A stretch of 64,000 bases of DNA from RZYY01 sp036794825 (GTDB lineage Bacteria > Bacteroidota > Bacteroidia > Bacteroidales > 4484-276): contig DAIRGA010000008.1 in assembly GCA_036794825.1 (NCBI GenBank), forward strand, positions 88,926 through 152,925, read 5' to 3'. Position numbers and translations under genes: made by a program. The notes beneath the pieces were generated by a model. The model ran no database searches, had not been told where the DNA came from, and worked only from the letters and a program-made list of their open reading frames with translations. Positions 51,846-60,481 of the stretch are shown here, piece by piece (the first letter of the stretch is position 1; each line of letters starts with the position of its first letter).

Positions 51846-52217
51846 ATGATCGGTATTTACACCTATTCATTGATATTCATTGCATTGGCTTTGATGATTG
51901 CCGTTACAGGCATCATCAAAGTTATTCTTTTTACAGGCGCCGGAATGCCAGCAAGCCATTGCACCGGTGCATTCCTCCCCACCGGTACGTCTTGTGATGC
52001 CTCTTCAGTGCGCCAGCAATTGCGCAATCCCTTTACAGCAAATGCGCTGTATGCTGCAGTGGGAAATTCCATTTCCGCTGTTAAACTATCCTTCTTGCCC
52101 ACTGCATTCAACCAGCGCAAGACAACCACAACCACTCCAAACTGCTTTTGCAGTTACGGAGACTCTTTCTTTTCATATCCATCCACCTGTTTATCAAAAT
52201 TCAAATCAGTGAATTAA
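51846..52217 (+). CDS. Possible small membrane protein or leader ORF before giant surface protein
   Basis: A 123-codon frame opening 19 bases after the predicted transcription start. Residues about 8-31 (SLIFIALALMIAVTGIIKVILFTG) form a good transmembrane helix; the remainder is Ser/Thr/Cys-rich with no recognisable fold. It ends 77 bases before the giant gene. It may be a genuine small protein, a translated leader, or chance. No homology can be judged by eye, and confidence is low. Confidence 0.3.
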   Translation: MIGIYTYSLIFIALALMIAVTGIIKVILFTGAGMPASHCTGAFLPTGTSCDASSVRQQLRNPFTANALYAAVGNSISAVKLSFLPTAFNQRKTTTTTPNCFCSYGDSFFSYPSTCLSKFKSVN

Positions 52218-52294
52218 TCCTTTTAACTAATACAAAATCAGTAAATTAAGAATTTAAGCAAATCAATTTTATCACTAACTTAAAAATTAAAATT

Positions 52295-55200
52295 ATGAGC
52301 AGATTTTACGAAAATCAATTCAAGAAAGTGGCGTTGCTATTGGTGATGCTGCTTTTGGGAACGAGTGGACTTATGGCACAAGCCCTCACTAATAGTGGTC
52401 CGGTTTGTGCAGGGGGTTCACTAACCCTTACTTTTAATCCTGGATCATGTACCGGAATTACCTCGGTTACATTCAATGGTCCTTATGGCACACTGCCAAT
52501 CATTGACAACACTTCTCCTTATTCCGTAACGCTTCCTGGCATGACGGTGCTCAATGCAGGACTTTACACAGCTACCGTTGCAGGTGGATCCTGTAATGGA
52601 AATGTATACAATACAACGGTCTCAGTGCTTACAAGCGCTCCCCCTAAGCCTAGTATTGCAGGTGCCCCAAAGGCATGTGTTGATGAAGTAACCACATACA
52701 CCACACCCATAATCCCCGGTGAAGTTTACACATGGTCGACCAGTAGCCCATTACACGCTCTAGTCGTTGGTGGTGGTCAGAATGCAGGTGTTGATTTTGT
52801 TTCTGTACAATGGCTCGCCGGAGCTGTTGGAAATTCATCCTGGGTCAGAGTAACCGCAGCAAATGCTTGTGGCGGAACTCAGTCGGATATCTTTTTTGTG
52901 AATGTTTACAACAATCCCATTCCGCCATCAATTTCTCCGAATCTCAGTTATTATTGTCACGGAACTGATGGTGTAGATCTTACCGTTTCAAATATTCAAG
53001 TAGCTAATGAATACCGTTTATTCACCTATCCTGGTGATATATTGGTAGATGTGATAACCGCTACTACTACCAATCCCATCGTTTTCGAAGATGTTAAGGT
53101 TGATCTCCATTCTTCAACTGCCCAACAGGAGACTGAATTCCGTGTAGTAGCTGTTAACCCTAATGTTTGCTTCGCACAATCCAATATCGTGAAAGTGATC
53201 AAATATGCTGAGCCAGCCGTATTATTCTCAGTTAATGATGTGAATGCTTCCACCGGAACTCACTATGAATTTTGCTATGATGAAGAGGTCACAGTTAAAC
53301 TTAGCCAGATTTTGGTAGGTCCAGCTCCTTTCCAAAGTGTAAAATGGTCAGTAAATGGTGATCCCAACCACGCTTTATCCGGATCACTAACAAATGTGTC
53401 AGCCGGTGACATTCTTTTTGGACCTGCCACAATAGCTGCAGGAACTTACACTGTCACTCTCACGGAGCTTAAAGATGCAAACGGTTGTGAACCTTCTGAT
53501 TACAGCATTTATTATTTCACTATCGAGATTTTTGAAGAGCCTGAAATGGAATTCCTTGTTAATGGCGATCCTGCTTTTGGCGAGACCTTTGAATTTTGCT
53601 TCAGCGATGTTATTGAACTGGAATACAATGGAACTGCCGGAGTTGAAAACTGGGATTTTACCTTCACTATTGATAAAGTGGGTGGTGGTCCCGGATATCC
53701 TTTCAATGGTACCGGCTGGTGCGACGATGCCGGTGATATCGAACTCTTCGATGCAGATGTTTTCCCACTTGGAATTGGAACTTTCACACTTACCATAACG
53801 TCAATTACTGATGGCAACGGATGCGAAACTTCTGCATCAACATTGGCTGATTACGTTACCACCATCATAGTCCATCCCGAACCCGCAGTTGGTTTCTCCT
53901 TTAATGGAGATCTTGCCGGAACAGGGGATTCATTCGAATATTGCTATGATGATATCGTTACCGTTTCGTTATCGGATATCTGGTCAGGTGATGCCCCATT
54001 TACGGTTGACTGGATGGTAGATAATGGTATTGCACCAGTGACTTACACTTTTACAGGAGGTTTAAACGATAATTTATGGAATGCTGTTTACCCTGCTGGT
54101 ACTTATACCATTACAGTAACATCTATTGTTGATGCGAATGGTTGTTCACCTGATGATTATTCACCATGGCTTGCCTACCTTACAATAAATCCTGAGCCTG
54201 CAGTGGGCTTCTCCTTCAATGGAAATCTGGCTGCCACAGGATCCGAATTTGAATACTGTTATGATGAAACAGTTACTGTTACTCTGTCTCACATTTGGTC
54301 AGGTACAGCGCCATTTGATATTTCATGGACTGTAAATGGTGTTCCTGCTACAGCTACCAATGTTTTCATAACCGATGAGCTTTTCAGCAATGTACTTACT
54401 CCAGATACATACGTTGTTCAGATCACAAGCATTGTTGATGCAGAGGGCTGCTCACCTTCAACCTATGTTCCTTATACCGCTACCGCCATTGTTCATCCCG
54501 AACCCGAGCTTGAAGTAAAGGTTGATGGTGATATTGCTCATGGTGCTGATTTGGATTTCTGCTTTGACGATGTAATTGAAATTACCATGGCTGGTACGGT
54601 AGGAACTGCACCCTGGACAGTTGGCTGGTCAGTTACCGGACCTATGAACTTCTCGGATGTGATGAGTGGCGTTTCAGGTACCTGGACTTACGATCTCACC
54701 GACTTCCTGCCTGGCACTTACACCCTCACCATCACCAGCCTTGTTGATGACAAGGGTTGTGTAGCCACACAAGCTACGCTGGACAGTTATGAATTCAATA
54801 TCATAATTCATCAGGAACCTGTTGTGAATGAAATTGATATGATTTATTCATTGGTTGATGATTTAAGTTCGCCGTCTTCAATTTCTGGCGATCTTGGAAC
54901 TGGCTATGAGTTGTGCATCAACGAAAATGAACAATACTATTACCTTGGAGTTTCCTCGCTGGACGCTGATGATGATCTTGATGATAATTTCCTGAATGCT
55001 TTCTATCTTGATATTACCAACTTACCAGCTGATTTTTATACATGGTGGGCTGCTAAGGGAGTCATCTCCGGCGCCGCAGGATGGCAGGGCCATATGTATG
55101 AAATTATCACAGGTGCTGAACCCCAGTTCTATTTGGATTTCGATGGAACGGACTACATGCTTGTTGATGGTTTGTACAAAGATTTCTTCAATCAAACTGT

Positions 55201-58200
55201 TCATTTAAAAGTTAACGGTGATTACCCGCAAGGCCTTTACACATACACCGGCTCTGTCAAATCGGACAATGGATGTTTCTCTGACGTTGAAGTTGATATC
55301 TACTTCCGTCATGATCCGAATGCTGACGCAGGTGATGACCCGCTCTGTGTTACCGAAGCCACTTATACGCTTGATGCAGAATATTCAGTTGTCGGAAGCT
55401 CTGGTGAATGGACACAAACAGGTGGACCTGGTACAGCTATCTTTGCCAGCACAACATCACCCACATCCACTGTTACTGTTGATGTAGCAGGAAAATATAC
55501 CTTCACTTGGACTGAAACCAACGGCATCTGCGTAGATTCAGATGAAGTTGAAGTTACTTTCCTTAAAGGTACAATTGCTGATGCAACAAACATTGATCCT
55601 ATCAGTGATATTTACACCATTGCCGGTACTGCAGCAGTAATCTATTCCAAAACAGTTTATGGAAATACATCTACCAGCGATGCAAACATTAATGTTGATG
55701 CACTTATTAAATATGATGGCGTAGGAAACTTCCCAGCCGGTGCAGAAATCATTAAAGTGAATTACAAAGTTAACCCGATGCCCAACTTCATTACACTTCC
55801 GGTGGTTAACGGAAATATCGGTGATAAAGAAGAGTTCCTTCTCAGTTGGGTACTTGGCCAGGTTGATCCATTAACTCTTTACAGCAACAGAACCATCGAA
55901 TGGGAAATCTTTGTTGATGGAGTTAGTGATCCAATGACTATTCCAATGAGCATCAATGCAGTTACCTATATTGGTACGTACACAAACACTTGTTACGCGG
56001 TTCTTGATGAAGAGACATTCGACATCATTGGCAACACAGCCACCAATACATTGACAGGCACTTACACAGCTTGTTATCCTGATGATGATCTCGTTGTGAA
56101 TGCCGAAATTGTTTATCCGCAAATTAATGTTGACAACAGGGTTAAAGCAGATGCTCTGCTGAAAACGGACAAAGCCTTTAACATAGGAGCAACAATTGCT
56201 GTTAAATACAATGGAAATCCCGCTGCAACCTATACCGTAACAGGATTACCACTGGTACAGATTTATCTTTCGGAACTGCTCGGATCAACACCGACTCCTC
56301 TTGCCGGTCATGACGGAATAACGGATAACTGGGAATTTACCATCAGTGATCTGTATCCCGGTACCTACAACATTACTGTTGAGGCAATGGCAAGACTGGA
56401 TCTGGAGACAGGACCACCTACCACATATAATGATTACGTTTACGACACTGATAATGCTAAGTTGATTGTTGTAGGCGCTCTTGGTGTTAATGTTGATGCT
56501 GGCGATGACATCGAAACCGTTACCGGCGCTCCGGTTATCTTTGAAGTGGAAGTAGCCTATGGCGATCTTGCTTCACAAAACATAGATCCTTCGGTATTGG
56601 TGGATGCTTTGATTGAGTTCGACGCTCCAACACCTGCAGGGGCTTATATCGTAGAATTGCTCTACAATGGTTCCCCTGTTACTTTGGCTAATGATGATAT
56701 CGGTGGCATAACCAGCACATTGCTTTCTTCATTAATTGGTTCAGGACCTTATGCGCTTGATCCTCACGATCAGTTGACTGATGTCTGGACACTCACCATT
56801 GCCGGTGTGGATGTTGCCGGAACAGTTACCGCTACTATCAAGTCCATTGCTTATGTTGATTACAATGTTTGCCATTCAGTAATGGCTGAGGATGAAATCG
56901 TGGTTACCTGGGCTGACCTTGTAACCAGCAGTACCACTCCTGACATTATCTGCGAAGGTGAGGTTGCTGAGTTTACCGTTACCATCACTTACCCAGAAAT
57001 TACCGCGAACAACCCGGCTGAAATTTTAACTGATGCAAGCCTTCAGGTGGACTATGAAATTGATGCTGGTGTTGAACTCGAATGGTCATACAATGGTAGC
57101 CCATATTCAAAATACACCTTCACGTCAGCATTACCTGCCTTGCAGATTATTAAGCTATCCGAAATTATCAACAATAGCGTTCCAGCACCACTACTTACAG
57201 CTCCGACACCATTGGCCGGTCATGATGGACTTACTGTTGTTTGGAGTTTAAAGATAACAGGACTGGATCGCGTTGGCATTGCCTCCCCTGTTTATAATTT
57301 ATTCATTGTTCCGATCGCTACTTTGGATGGCGAAGATTATGACCTTGAGCAGGTTACACCGTTAACAGAGATTCCAATCACCGTATTCAAAGCTATCGAC
57401 CCGACAATTGACGGACCATTACAGGTATTCAGCGGCGCTGTTGAGGAGTATGAAGTAGAAGAACCTATGGATTACCTCCCAACTTATCCAACCTACTCAT
57501 GGAGTGCAGATCCAGCGCTTGCCGTAAGTATCTCTAATCCATCAGCAAGAGTGGTTTCCCTCACCTTCATTTGGGATGATCCGCTGCCTTATGATGAGGT
57601 TGATCTCACAGTCGTGATTAATGATGGTGTTTGCGTAGCCAGCGAAACCATAACCATTGATATTTTAGAGAACAGAATGATTGGCCAGTTGAAATATTAC
57701 AACAGCCAGAACAGTCCGATGCCTTCACCATATCCTGCTCAAACGCCACTAGGTGAAATTACGGACTATTTCTATGTTTCACTTGTTTCCAGTTCTTTTG
57801 ATGTTGAAGTTCAGTCACCCTATGGTGGATTTAAAAATGGTGGTGTAATTGAAACACAAAAGATCGAGACGGTTTATCCTGATATGGAAGCACCTGATAA
57901 ATCAGACTTTTTCTTAGAGGCCGCATTTATGTTCGACTACAACATTAATCCCAATGCAGAATACAGAATCGTTGTTTGGGATGGCGGTTTCTTTGAAGAA
58001 GACCCAAATTGGGTTGGTTCACCACAGCTGCTCTACTCATGGACATGGAACAACTGGAACTCCGAAGGCAAGATCAATGCCGGTGATGCTTTGATGATTA
58101 TGCACATGGCGGTTAATAATCAGGTGAATGCCTTCCCGAATATGTGTCATATCGGAGCAAATAATGCAACACCTGTTAAATATGGATTCTACGCACAGGA

Positions 58201-59290
58201 TGTTGCCAATGTGAACGCCAGTGGTGGTCCAAATCCGATCACATCTCTCGATGCATTGCTCACCATGCGTCGTTCGCTGGGTCTGATTCCCAATTGGCCA
58301 ACCAGCCCGCAGTACCGCAAGCCAAACTTTGCAGTAATGGGTATTATGGATGAACTTGATGTTAATGACCTTATGGACGGCGATTTCAGCGCATTTGATG
58401 TAAATTACTGGTGCACAACTCTTCCGGAGATTGAATTTACAAAGAGAGGTGAACTGTACAAAGCTTCAACATTGGCTGAAGATCATAACTACTATACCGA
58501 TAGGACAGAATTTGGTACTGGCTGGAAGTATTTCAACATCTTCTACAACAATGTGGGTGATGTAAGGTCAAGGACAGTTCCTAATCTTAATCTCTGGAAA
58601 GCAGCTCCTGCAATGGAACTCAACTACACCGATGTGATTGTTGCAGGCAAGGGTACCGAAGTTACCATTCCGGTAAGTCTCGACCAGTTTGCCGATCTTG
58701 GCGCAATGAGCATTGGCCTCACCTATCGCAAGGATCTGATTGAAGTTATTGCCACCAGCTACGGCCAGGACAATGCTATGATCAACCACGAAGAAGGAAG
58801 CGTACGCCTTGGATGGGCTTCACTTGACGGACAGCAGTTCGAAGCTGATGCTCCTGTGGTATTGCTCACCGTTCGCGTTCTTGCCGACATTGATGCTTCA
58901 GTTCGCCTGTTCGAACTCACCGGCTACACCGAACTGGTTGACCGCAACCTGAATACCGTTGAAGGTGTTAACTTCAAATCATTCTCGCTCACTACCGATG
59001 CAGCTCAGGCTACCGGTTCATTTGCAGCAACCAATTACCCGAATCCGTTCAATGCTCAGACCACCATTTCCTACACCTTACCGGAAGCCGGAAATGTTAG
59101 CCTGATCATTTACAACAAGATGGGACAGGTTGTTAAGACGATGGTTAAAGATTACCAGAATGCAGGCCTGCACCAGGTAATGGTTAACAGCACCGATCTT
59201 AATGGTCCTGGCGTTTACTACTACAAGCTCGAGGTTAAGGGTGGTAGCAGCGACTATTCATCCTCCAACAGCATGATCTTGATCAGATAA
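52295..59290 (+). CDS. Giant T9SS surface protein with tandem repeats, dockerin-like and cohesin-like domains
   Basis: A 2331-residue exported protein. Signal peptide 1-29. Residues about 306-950 hold six repeats of 102-114 residues (the sixth divergent and longer) starting EPAVxFSxNGD...FEYCYD, each closing with ITSIVDANGC, Ig-like in type. Residues about 1090-1700 hold four longer repeats of about 120-165 residues (VDALIKFD, TPLAGHDGITDNWEFTI). Residues about 1920-2025 carry two dockerin-like helices (GKINAGDALMIMHMAV, PITSLDALLTMRRSLG) with weak calcium loops. A cohesin-like domain follows (about 2108-2230; VIVAGKGTEVTIPVSLDQFADLGAMS), then a T9SS type A sorting domain (about 2245-2331; NYPNPFNAQTTISYTLPEAGNVSL). 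It would be a cell-surface adhesin or scaffold and the first large gene of the operon. Confidence 0.85.
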   Translation: MSRFYENQFKKVALLLVMLLLGTSGLMAQALTNSGPVCAGGSLTLTFNPGSCTGITSVTFNGPYGTLPIIDNTSPYSVTLPGMTVLNAGLYTATVAGGSCNGNVYNTTVSVLTSAPPKPSIAGAPKACVDEVTTYTTPIIPGEVYTWSTSSPLHALVVGGGQNAGVDFVSVQWLAGAVGNSSWVRVTAANACGGTQSDIFFVNVYNNPIPPSISPNLSYYCHGTDGVDLTVSNIQVANEYRLFTYPGDILVDVITATTTNPIVFEDVKVDLHSSTAQQETEFRVVAVNPNVCFAQSNIVKVIKYAEPAVLFSVNDVNASTGTHYEFCYDEEVTVKLSQILVGPAPFQSVKWSVNGDPNHALSGSLTNVSAGDILFGPATIAAGTYTVTLTELKDANGCEPSDYSIYYFTIEIFEEPEMEFLVNGDPAFGETFEFCFSDVIELEYNGTAGVENWDFTFTIDKVGGGPGYPFNGTGWCDDAGDIELFDADVFPLGIGTFTLTITSITDGNGCETSASTLADYVTTIIVHPEPAVGFSFNGDLAGTGDSFEYCYDDIVTVSLSDIWSGDAPFTVDWMVDNGIAPVTYTFTGGLNDNLWNAVYPAGTYTITVTSIVDANGCSPDDYSPWLAYLTINPEPAVGFSFNGNLAATGSEFEYCYDETVTVTLSHIWSGTAPFDISWTVNGVPATATNVFITDELFSNVLTPDTYVVQITSIVDAEGCSPSTYVPYTATAIVHPEPELEVKVDGDIAHGADLDFCFDDVIEITMAGTVGTAPWTVGWSVTGPMNFSDVMSGVSGTWTYDLTDFLPGTYTLTITSLVDDKGCVATQATLDSYEFNIIIHQEPVVNEIDMIYSLVDDLSSPSSISGDLGTGYELCINENEQYYYLGVSSLDADDDLDDNFLNAFYLDITNLPADFYTWWAAKGVISGAAGWQGHMYEIITGAEPQFYLDFDGTDYMLVDGLYKDFFNQTVHLKVNGDYPQGLYTYTGSVKSDNGCFSDVEVDIYFRHDPNADAGDDPLCVTEATYTLDAEYSVVGSSGEWTQTGGPGTAIFASTTSPTSTVTVDVAGKYTFTWTETNGICVDSDEVEVTFLKGTIADATNIDPISDIYTIAGTAAVIYSKTVYGNTSTSDANINVDALIKYDGVGNFPAGAEIIKVNYKVNPMPNFITLPVVNGNIGDKEEFLLSWVLGQVDPLTLYSNRTIEWEIFVDGVSDPMTIPMSINAVTYIGTYTNTCYAVLDEETFDIIGNTATNTLTGTYTACYPDDDLVVNAEIVYPQINVDNRVKADALLKTDKAFNIGATIAVKYNGNPAATYTVTGLPLVQIYLSELLGSTPTPLAGHDGITDNWEFTISDLYPGTYNITVEAMARLDLETGPPTTYNDYVYDTDNAKLIVVGALGVNVDAGDDIETVTGAPVIFEVEVAYGDLASQNIDPSVLVDALIEFDAPTPAGAYIVELLYNGSPVTLANDDIGGITSTLLSSLIGSGPYALDPHDQLTDVWTLTIAGVDVAGTVTATIKSIAYVDYNVCHSVMAEDEIVVTWADLVTSSTTPDIICEGEVAEFTVTITYPEITANNPAEILTDASLQVDYEIDAGVELEWSYNGSPYSKYTFTSALPALQIIKLSEIINNSVPAPLLTAPTPLAGHDGLTVVWSLKITGLDRVGIASPVYNLFIVPIATLDGEDYDLEQVTPLTEIPITVFKAIDPTIDGPLQVFSGAVEEYEVEEPMDYLPTYPTYSWSADPALAVSISNPSARVVSLTFIWDDPLPYDEVDLTVVINDGVCVASETITIDILENRMIGQLKYYNSQNSPMPSPYPAQTPLGEITDYFYVSLVSSSFDVEVQSPYGGFKNGGVIETQKIETVYPDMEAPDKSDFFLEAAFMFDYNINPNAEYRIVVWDGGFFEEDPNWVGSPQLLYSWTWNNWNSEGKINAGDALMIMHMAVNNQVNAFPNMCHIGANNATPVKYGFYAQDVANVNASGGPNPITSLDALLTMRRSLGLIPNWPTSPQYRKPNFAVMGIMDELDVNDLMDGDFSAFDVNYWCTTLPEIEFTKRGELYKASTLAEDHNYYTDRTEFGTGWKYFNIFYNNVGDVRSRTVPNLNLWKAAPAMELNYTDVIVAGKGTEVTIPVSLDQFADLGAMSIGLTYRKDLIEVIATSYGQDNAMINHEEGSVRLGWASLDGQQFEADAPVVLLTVRVLADIDASVRLFELTGYTELVDRNLNTVEGVNFKSFSLTTDAAQATGSFAATNYPNPFNAQTTISYTLPEAGNVSLIIYNKMGQVVKTMVKDYQNAGLHQVMVNSTDLNGPGVYYYKLEVKGGSSDYSSSNSMILIR

Positions 59291-59302
59291 TACAAATAAT
59301 AT

Positions 59303-59334
59303 AAGGTGTGTCCCGTACACTCGGGATACACCTT
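59303..59334 (+). terminator. Strong hairpin after giant gene (terminator or processing site)
   Basis: A 13-base stem (AAGGTGTGTCCCG paired with CGGGATACACCTT, one G-U pair) closes a 6-base loop, 12 bases after the stop. No T tract follows, so it may slow or stop transcription, or protect the 3' end of the giant mRNA, setting lower levels for the genes after it. Confidence 0.6.
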
Positions 59335-59380
59335 ATTACTATTTGATCTGTTGTTATTGATAAACCTGGAAAAAGATTTC

Positions 59381-60418
59381 ATGAACAGAATTTTCAACAT
59401 ACTAATCCCCAGACAGCAGGCCTTCGGGCTGATGTTTTTGCTGTTGCTGATCGCAGGAGGGCTTAAGGGCCAGCCTTCGGTTACCATCGGCAATCATCTT
59501 AGCTGTGAGGAGAGCAGTACGCTGGTTCCTGTCTATGCAGCCGGATTTCAGGATATCGGAACTTTTACATTCTTCATTACCATTGATACATTGCAACTCA
59601 GGTTCATCTCCGTCGAAAACCCCAACAGTCAGATGGCAGGGAATGGAATAATAACCAATTTTATCCCCTCTACCTCGTCCATTGGCCTTACATGGTTTTC
59701 TATGACCGGAATCAATATCCTTAACGATAAGCTTTTCGATCTGAAGATGACCTATTATAGTGGTGAAGCAGCAATGAGCTTTACCGATAATTGTGAGATG
59801 TCGTTGAGCGATGGAACTATACTGGAGAATGTTGTCTATACCGATGGATTGGTTTTACCTGCGATAGAGATTGGTCAGCAACCGCAGTCAATAACTGTAA
59901 CCGAAGGTGAACAGGCACAGTTTACATTGGAAATGAGCCACACAGGCAATCAGTTGTTCCGGTGGCAGACTTTCACAAACGACGTATGGGTTGATCTTGA
60001 GGAGACAGCGCTGTATTCCGGCGTTCAATCCAATCAGTTGACCATTACTTCTGTGCCTTTAACCCTCAACAATACAGCCTATCGTTGTGTGGCGACCTAC
60101 GAAGATTGTTCTGCAATCAGTGATCAGGTTACTTTGACGGTTTCACCACTTTCGGTGCTCGACGACCGCCAGGCAGCTAAATCACTGCTGACAATCTATC
60201 CGAACCCGTTTACCGACAATGTGTTCTTTGACGTGAATGCTCCGGTACCTGATTTTCATTTTCAAGTAGTCAATATGATGGGTGATGTCGTTTTCAATGA
60301 CTATCCGCTTCATCGTTCCGGCCGGTTGGAATTGGAACACCTGGCGCCGGGTATTTATTTTCTACAGATAGAATCGGGCAACCGCACCCTTCAAACGGTG
60401 AAGTTGCTCAAAAGGTAG
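59381..60418 (+). CDS. Cohesin-like/Ig-like T9SS surface protein
   Basis: A 345-residue exported protein. The ATG at 59381 gives a good signal peptide (MFLLLLIAGGLKG near residue 18-30); upstream codons from 59306 are unlikely because they overlap the hairpin. Residues about 32-150 look like a cohesin domain (LVPVYAAGFQDIGTFTFFITIDTLQLRFISV, SSIGLTWFSMTG, LFDLKMTYYSGEAAMSF). An Ig-like domain follows (about 160-255; QPQSITVTEGEQAQFTLEM, NTAYRCVATYEDCSAIS), then a T9SS type A sorting domain (about 267-345; TIYPNPFTDNVFF, LAPGIYFLQI). It could act as a surface-anchored receptor for dockerin partners; that is inference. Confidence 0.8.
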   Translation: MNRIFNILIPRQQAFGLMFLLLLIAGGLKGQPSVTIGNHLSCEESSTLVPVYAAGFQDIGTFTFFITIDTLQLRFISVENPNSQMAGNGIITNFIPSTSSIGLTWFSMTGINILNDKLFDLKMTYYSGEAAMSFTDNCEMSLSDGTILENVVYTDGLVLPAIEIGQQPQSITVTEGEQAQFTLEMSHTGNQLFRWQTFTNDVWVDLEETALYSGVQSNQLTITSVPLTLNNTAYRCVATYEDCSAISDQVTLTVSPLSVLDDRQAAKSLLTIYPNPFTDNVFFDVNAPVPDFHFQVVNMMGDVVFNDYPLHRSGRLELEHLAPGIYFLQIESGNRTLQTVKLLKR

Positions 60419-60481
60419 AACCTGATCAAAAACAATAGAGTATGATGAAAACAAGATTAGCAAACGTAAAAACATAACAAT

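Noticed and set aside
53210..55310. CRISPR-like or DNA-level tandem repeat
   Set aside because: The periodicity (about 310-340 bases) is in protein-coding sequence and reflects repeated protein domains, with third-base divergence.
60442..60477. 11-codon frame (MMKTRLANVKT) just before the triple-cohesin gene
   Set aside because: It is too short to judge. It resembles the start of the next gene (ATGATGAAAA) and may be a chance duplication or a leader peptide.
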